A stretch of DNA of 18,654 nucleotides from assembly GCA_023412455.1 (NCBI GenBank), contig JAEYNQ010000193.1:1-18654 (forward strand), given 5' to 3'. The translations under genes were made by a program, and so were the position numbers. Of this stretch, positions 15,046 to 18,654 are shown one piece after another (positions within the stretch are counted from its first letter, which is position 1; each line of letters starts with the position of its first letter). This DNA is from Bacillota bacterium (GTDB taxonomy: Bacteria; Bacillota; Clostridia; Lachnospirales; Cellulosilyticaceae). The notes beneath the pieces are model-generated. The model saw only the letters and a program-made list of their open reading frames with translations. It had not been told where the DNA came from and made no database searches.

Positions 15046-15090
15046 CTATTAAAATAAAAAGAACTTAGATGTTTTATCTTCACCTAAGCT
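15046..15090 (-). terminator. Terminator of the tRNA-Thr transcript
   Basis: On the minus strand CTTAGGTG pairs with CATCTAAG (8 bp with one G-U; plus-strand positions 15064-15071 and 15081-15088), followed by TTCTTTTTATTTT. This is a normal intrinsic terminator about 90 nt past the tRNA 3' end. The matching position in the distal copy (about 1597-1625) has a weakened stem and no T-run. Confidence 0.7.
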
Positions 15091-15227
15091 TTTCTTCAAC
15101 AATAAATATTTCACTGTAAACCCTACTGTAAACACTATTTTATCATCTAGGCTTATCCATCTAAGCCTTTAATAAAGCTGGAAGAGGGACTCGAACCCTC
15201 GACTTACTCATTACGAATGAGTTACTC
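15062..15227 (-). repeat. Proximal attachment site at the intact tRNA-Thr (attL-like)
   Basis: The direct repeat of 1597-1750. It begins in the tRNA terminator, runs through the 3' flank and ends inside the tRNA at 15227, where similarity stops. The exact 21-bp core is 15207-15227 (anticodon arm). Core-to-core distance to the other copy is 13,477 bp, the apparent element length. On this side the tRNA stays whole, so the element must bring its own tRNA 3' half and terminator when it integrates. Confidence 0.85.
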
Positions 15228-15248
15228 TACCAACTGAGTTATGCCAGC
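15176..15248 (-). tRNA. tRNA-Thr (anticodon CGU), integration target
   Basis: A 73-nt cloverleaf folds on the minus strand: acceptor GCTGGCA / TTCCAGC with one C-U mismatch, D-arm ACTC/GAGT, anticodon arm ACTCA-TTCGTAA-TGAGT, variable AAGTC, and T-arm GAGGG-TTCGAGT-CCCTC. The anticodon in the loop is CGT, reading ACG (threonine). No CCA is encoded. The 3' half is the site of integration of the 13.5-kb element on its left side, and the gene is restored by it. A terminator follows at 15046-15090. Confidence 0.95.
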
Positions 15249-15383
15249 TTAATACTTGTTTACTTTACCATATTTCTATCAAATAATCAATATTTTATAC
15301 CCTATTTTAGTAAATATGAAATAATGTATTATTATATTTTTTCTCACTTCCTCATATATCTAATAATAAAAGGATGTGAACAA

Positions 15384-15893
15384 ATGGGTCAACATGAGAT
15401 TCTTCCCTATAATGCGAATGCTGCCATTGCTTATGCTAAGAGGTGGAGTTTACTTCGTAATCCTGCCTATCTTGATTTTACGCAGTTAGGAGGTGACTGC
15501 ACTAACTTTATTTCTCAGTGCCTTTATGCAGGAAGTCATGTGATGAACTATGCTCCTATAGAGGGGTGGTTTTACCGTAATGCCGATGATCGTTCTGCTT
15601 CTTGGACAGGAGTGAACTTCCTCTATAGATTTTTGACAACGAATAAGGGCCCTGGTCCCTTTGGTAAAGACGTGAATATTTCTGAAATTATTCCTGGAGA
15701 TATCATTCAATTTGGTAGTGGCACCAAAGATTTTCATCATTCTCTTTTAGTCTTAGAAACAGCTCCTAATCCTACTTATGACCAAGTTTTAATAGCTACA
15801 CATACCTATGATGCGATTTATCGTCCACTGTCTTCTTATGATATTAACAAAATTCGCTTTATTCATATTGAAGGCGTTTATCCTCCTCATTAA
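15384..15893 (+). CDS. Amidase_6-type putative amidase
   Basis: A 169-aa protein that matches the Amidase_6 domain over its whole length (NlpC/P60-like fold, thought to act on peptide or cell-wall substrates). Features are YNANAAIAYAKRWSLLRNPA (9-28), GGDCTNFISQ with probable catalytic C39, the GWFYRNADDRSASWTGVNFL block (61-80), GDIIQFGSG, and FHHSLLV with H118/H119. The longer open frame from 15324 adds a hydrophobic stretch, but AAAGGA directly before the ATG at 15384 marks that as the start, leaving no signal peptide, so the protein is probably cytoplasmic. In several clostridial genomes Amidase_6 proteins are stand-alone like this one. It lies outside the element and ends at a bidirectional terminator. 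Confidence 0.88.
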   Translation: MGQHEILPYNANAAIAYAKRWSLLRNPAYLDFTQLGGDCTNFISQCLYAGSHVMNYAPIEGWFYRNADDRSASWTGVNFLYRFLTTNKGPGPFGKDVNISEIIPGDIIQFGSGTKDFHHSLLVLETAPNPTYDQVLIATHTYDAIYRPLSSYDINKIRFIHIEGVYPPH

Positions 15894-15898
15894 TCCTT

Positions 15899-15948
15899 AA
15901 AAAAGCCAGATTCCTCTGCATTTAGCAGCATTGAATCTGGCTTTTTTA
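15899..15948. terminator. Bidirectional terminator between amidase and gltX
   Basis: AGCCAGATTC (15904-15913) and GAATCTGGCT (15933-15942) form a perfect 10-bp stem with a smaller CTGC/GCAG hairpin in the loop. An A-run lies before it and a T-run after it, so it works in both directions. It separates the convergent amidase and gltX genes. Confidence 0.9.
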
Positions 15949-15955
15949 ATATTAT

Positions 15956-17608
15956 TTATTTTTCAAGAAAGGCATTGAATCTTGCCATAACAGCTTCTTT
16001 ACCAATGATTTGCATAATGGTATATAAATCTGGTGTATTCGTTCTATGGCTGATTGCACTTCTTACAGCACCTGCTACATCTGATACCATCCCTTTGAAA
16101 GCAGTTGGATCTTTCTTAAAGGCTTTACGATCTGCTGTATAACCTAAGCTAATGGCATGCTCTTTTAATTCATTGAACCAAGTTTCTTGGTCTGTATCAA
16201 AGTTATATACTTCTTTGTAAGAAGCAATGATTTCTTTTGCTGTTTCTAGGGTCATATTCTTTGGTAATTCTACCTCTGTTTCAGCATTAAAAAGTTCATC
16301 ATAGAAGTAACAAATTTTCTCTTTGACTTCTGCCCATTTACCGAAGTCTTTACGTGGTTTTGGACCTTCTTTATCAATATTGAAGATTTCTTTTGACATC
16401 GCTTCATGAGCTGTTACAAGGGCATACATTTCCTTATCGTATTCTTTAGCCCACTCAGTATAAAGTGTATAGACTTCTTCTGCTGGCATTTTAGAAATAA
16501 CATCTTTACTTACATCGTTAAGTTTTACAAGGTCAAAAAGTGCCCCACTTTTGCTCATTTTATCTAATGCTACTGGATAATCATGATAATCTACTTTTGG
16601 ATTTTCCATACGCCATTCTTCAAAGGCAGAGTTAATAATATTTAATAAGTATTCTACCACAGAAGCTTTTGGATAGCCTTCTTCTTTGTAGTAAGATACT
16701 GCACTTTCTGGGTCTTTACGTTTTGAAAGTTTACGTTTAGAATCTCCATCTAATTTCATAACGTTTGGAATATGGGCATATTCTGGTCTTTCAAAGCCAA
16801 GCACGTCAAATAATTGAACGTGGATTGGAAGAGATGAAAGCCATTCTTCTCCACGAATAACTGTTGTTGTACCCATTAAGTGATCATCAATGGCATGGGC
16901 AAAATGGTAAGTTGGCAGACCATCTGCTTTAATAATAACGATATCTTGTACATTTGCTGGGAATGATGTTTCTCCTTTAATAAGGTCTGTAAAGTTCACG
17001 CGGTTGTCTGCATTCCCTGGTGATTTTAAACGGAGAATATAAGGCACACCTGCTTTAATCTTTTCTATAGCCTCCTCGGCTGAAAGATCTCTATAAATGG
17101 CATATTCACCATAGCAACCTGGTGTTAATTTAGCAGCTACTTGCTTTTCTCTCATGGCTTCTAATTCTTCTGCTGTCATAAAGCATGGGTAAGCAAGACC
17201 ACGTGCTACAAGGTCTTTAGCAAAAGTGTTGTAGATCTCTGCTCTCTCACTTTGGCGATAAGGACCATATTCACCTTTTGAGCTCTCTTCGCCTGTCATC
17301 CCTTCAGTAAAGTCCATTCCAAAGTTATGCATTGTAGCAATGGTATCTTCAATGGCTCCTTCTACTTCTCTTTTTTGGTCTGTATCTTCCACTCTTAAGT
17401 AGAAAATCCCGCCACTTTGTACGGCAATTCTCTCACTTACAAGAGCAGCAAATACCCCGCCAATATGTTGGAAACCTGTTGGACTAGGTGCATAACGTGT
17501 TACTTTTGCCCCTTCTTTAAGTGTTCTTTTTGGATATGCTTTTAAATAATCTTCTGGTGTTTTAGTGACATCAGGAAAGATTAAATCTGCTAATTGTTGT
17601 AAACTCAT
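15956..17608 (-). CDS. gltX: Glutamyl-tRNA synthetase
   Basis: A 550-aa class I synthetase that charges tRNA-Glu with glutamate. The catalytic domain has the signature PSPTGFQHIGG (41-51, HIGH-type), RVEDTDQKR (72-80), IRGEEWLSSLPIHVQLFDVL (251-270) and the second signature KLSKRKD (293-299). It continues into the helical anticodon-binding half ending …AVMARFNAFLEK. At 550 aa it is longer than the typical bacterial enzyme (about 470-490) and matches the longer form I know from some Clostridia. The ATG follows AAGGTGG. Its own promoter is in the gap upstream, and the leader contains two stem-loops. It is a housekeeping gene outside the element. Confidence 0.95.
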   Translation of the reverse strand: MSLQQLADLIFPDVTKTPEDYLKAYPKRTLKEGAKVTRYAPSPTGFQHIGGVFAALVSERIAVQSGGIFYLRVEDTDQKREVEGAIEDTIATMHNFGMDFTEGMTGEESSKGEYGPYRQSERAEIYNTFAKDLVARGLAYPCFMTAEELEAMREKQVAAKLTPGCYGEYAIYRDLSAEEAIEKIKAGVPYILRLKSPGNADNRVNFTDLIKGETSFPANVQDIVIIKADGLPTYHFAHAIDDHLMGTTTVIRGEEWLSSLPIHVQLFDVLGFERPEYAHIPNVMKLDGDSKRKLSKRKDPESAVSYYKEEGYPKASVVEYLLNIINSAFEEWRMENPKVDYHDYPVALDKMSKSGALFDLVKLNDVSKDVISKMPAEEVYTLYTEWAKEYDKEMYALVTAHEAMSKEIFNIDKEGPKPRKDFGKWAEVKEKICYFYDELFNAETEVELPKNMTLETAKEIIASYKEVYNFDTDQETWFNELKEHAISLGYTADRKAFKKDPTAFKGMVSDVAGAVRSAISHRTNTPDLYTIMQIIGKEAVMARFNAFLEK

Positions 17609-17642
17609 TGTTCCACCTTACTTTCTTATCTTTTTGTATTGC

Positions 17643-17758
17643 AAGCTATCTCCCATGAGATACTCTTTGACATAACAAGAAAGTGGATGACGATCCACTT
17701 TCCCTCGCTTCAGTATTGACTCTTTCTTCATTATACCTATCTGGTTAAGCCTTGTAAA
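17643..17758 (-). promoter_or_regulatory. gltX promoter and structured leader
   Basis: On the minus strand TTTACA (17753-17758) and TATAAT (17730-17735) are separated by exactly 17 nt, a near-consensus promoter starting about 17723. The leader of about 115 nt contains a perfect 10-bp stem, GAAAGTGGAT/ATCCACTTTC (17679-17702), with a 4-nt loop. A second 6-bp stem, TATCTC/GAGATA, lies around 17646-17661. I see no T-box consensus. The first hairpin may also end transcription from the upstream glycosyltransferase gene, but its T-run is weak. Confidence 0.7.
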
Positions 17759-17770
17759 GCATCCAAGCCC

Positions 17771-18654
17771 TTAATCCACCTCAAAATGCTTTGCTTTCTT
17801 AAGAGACTTTTTAGCTTGTGATTTGCGCTTAGCTTCCATCAGTCTTGCCTGTCTTTCAAGGGCACGTTCCTTAGCATCTCTTTCAGTAGTATAGACCTTT
17901 TTGGTTTTTGCCTTTGGCTTTCTAGAGAGCATCATACTTTCTCCATAACTGGCTATAAACCGTTTATTCTTTTGCTTCGTGACCACTTTCTTTTCAGGTA
18001 CTTGGATTGGCTTTACCCGCTCTAGGACAAACTTCAGCTTTTCATCTTGACAAATTTGTCTGATGTTGGCTACTGTGTCCTTTAAGTCACTATTCTTTTT
18101 CATATACGTTTCATTTTTAATAGCTGAAAGCACCATACCAATATATCTAAAATCTAAACGACTTTGCATTTCTTCTTCTATGCCCATCTCAATAAAAGTC
18201 TGCTCTAACAAATGATAAACTTTAATCTGGTCTTCCCAAAGCCTTTTGTTATAAGTATGGAGGGCTGAACTTGGATTTTGTACATAATGATAGTAAGCCC
18301 CTTGCTCGATAGCCACACATTCACACTTTAAAAGGGTTTGAACCATAAAAACGAGGTCTTCCATAATACTTAGTCCTGGCGAAAACCTTAACTCATGGGC
18401 ATCTAGAAACTCTTTCTTAAATAGACCCCGCCATACACAACCCATAATCACTACATTGGTAGGCATTAAATCCGGCATCCCTACCATATTGTTCACTAAC
18501 TTTTGGGTTACTTCTTCTCCCCTTAATACCTCATCTTTAAAGGCAAAAGTCTTAGGTGAACTTCTTTTCTTTGAATCCTTAAAGTAGTTGCATAAAGAAA
18601 CAGGTGCGTCCCACTTTTTAAGCTGATTATATAACTTTTCATACATATCAGGTT
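17771..18654 (-). CDS. Family 2 glycosyltransferase, C-terminal part (N-terminus beyond window)
   Basis: The frame is open through the right edge; the first visible codons read PDMYEKLY, which in GT2 enzymes follows the DxD-containing strand, so the catalytic start lies outside the window. Visible GT2 features are SLCNYF, the WRGLFKKEFL region and SIMEDLVFMVQTLLKCECVA (the conserved ED..F motif), followed by YHYVQNPSSA. Such enzymes add sugars to cell-surface polymers. From about residue 220 onward the protein leaves the GT core and becomes a lysine/arginine/alanine-rich tail (KAKTKKVYTTERDAKERALE and onward) of about 70 residues. This tail is strongly basic, probably helical and unusual for the family; it could bind membrane phospholipid or polyanionic polymer. 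Confidence 0.8.
   Translation of the reverse strand, partial: PDMYEKLYNQLKKWDAPVSLCNYFKDSKKRSSPKTFAFKDEVLRGEEVTQKLVNNMVGMPDLMPTNVVIMGCVWRGLFKKEFLDAHELRFSPGLSIMEDLVFMVQTLLKCECVAIEQGAYYHYVQNPSSALHTYNKRLWEDQIKVYHLLEQTFIEMGIEEEMQSRLDFRYIGMVLSAIKNETYMKKNSDLKDTVANIRQICQDEKLKFVLERVKPIQVPEKKVVTKQKNKRFIASYGESMMLSRKPKAKTKKVYTTERDAKERALERQARLMEAKRKSQAKKSLKKAKHFEVD

Noticed and set aside
15486..15740. 84-codon minus-strand frame inside the amidase gene
   Set aside because: Antisense shadow with no protein features.
17609..17723. T-box riboswitch upstream of gltX
   Set aside because: No T-box consensus or specifier-loop architecture is visible; only two simple hairpins.

Overview
The window looks like a chromosome segment of a low-GC Bacillota, most likely a member of the Clostridia. 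The base composition is AT-rich, ribosome-binding sites are strong and purine-rich, rho-independent terminators are frequent, and the housekeeping flank holds a 550-residue clostridial-type glutamyl-tRNA synthetase and an Amidase_6 protein. The species cannot be named from sequence alone.

Layout. Positions 1-1590 are the left flank: the 5' end of an alpha/beta hydrolase gene, a GNAT acetyltransferase and a 117-aa acidic unknown, all on the minus strand. Positions about 1597-1750 hold a decayed partial copy of a tRNA-Thr 3' half with its downstream flank. The intact tRNA-Thr(CGU) lies at 15176-15248. The two copies share an exact 21-bp anticodon-arm core and bracket about 13.5 kb that reads as one integrated element. 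To its right lie an Amidase_6 protein, gltX and the C-terminal part of a glycosyltransferase.

Element. Its centre has the architecture of a Gram-positive phage-inducible-island-like satellite or plasmid-like integrative element. A tyrosine integrase and an XRE repressor are transcribed to the right. Divergent from them are a small XRE protein, an AlpA/excisionase-like HTH protein and a large primase-helicase (CHC2 zinc finger, TOPRIM, D5/SF3 helicase). Between the two arms is a control region with four palindromic operators and five in-phase tandem decamers. Two small unknown genes follow the primase; one (161 aa) carries an R...SxT...ExE pattern suggestive of an ADP-ribosyltransferase fold. 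No packaging, capsid or conjugation genes are visible.

Cargo. Anti-phage-type genes sit at both ends, next to the attachment sites. At the left end is a 1268-aa STAND NTPase with an N-terminal Mrr-like PD-(D/E)xK nuclease (Avs-like). At the right end, between integrase and tRNA, is a DarTG toxin-antitoxin pair (DNA ADP-ribosyltransferase plus macro-domain antitoxin). Next to the STAND gene are recombination fossils: a serine recombinase broken only by one in-frame TAG and preceded by res-like repeats, and a C-terminal HTH remnant with an in-frame TAA. The best overall reading is a mobile, possibly satellite-type, defence island. Its core would integrate and replicate, and its ends would carry two mechanistically different abortive-infection-type systems.
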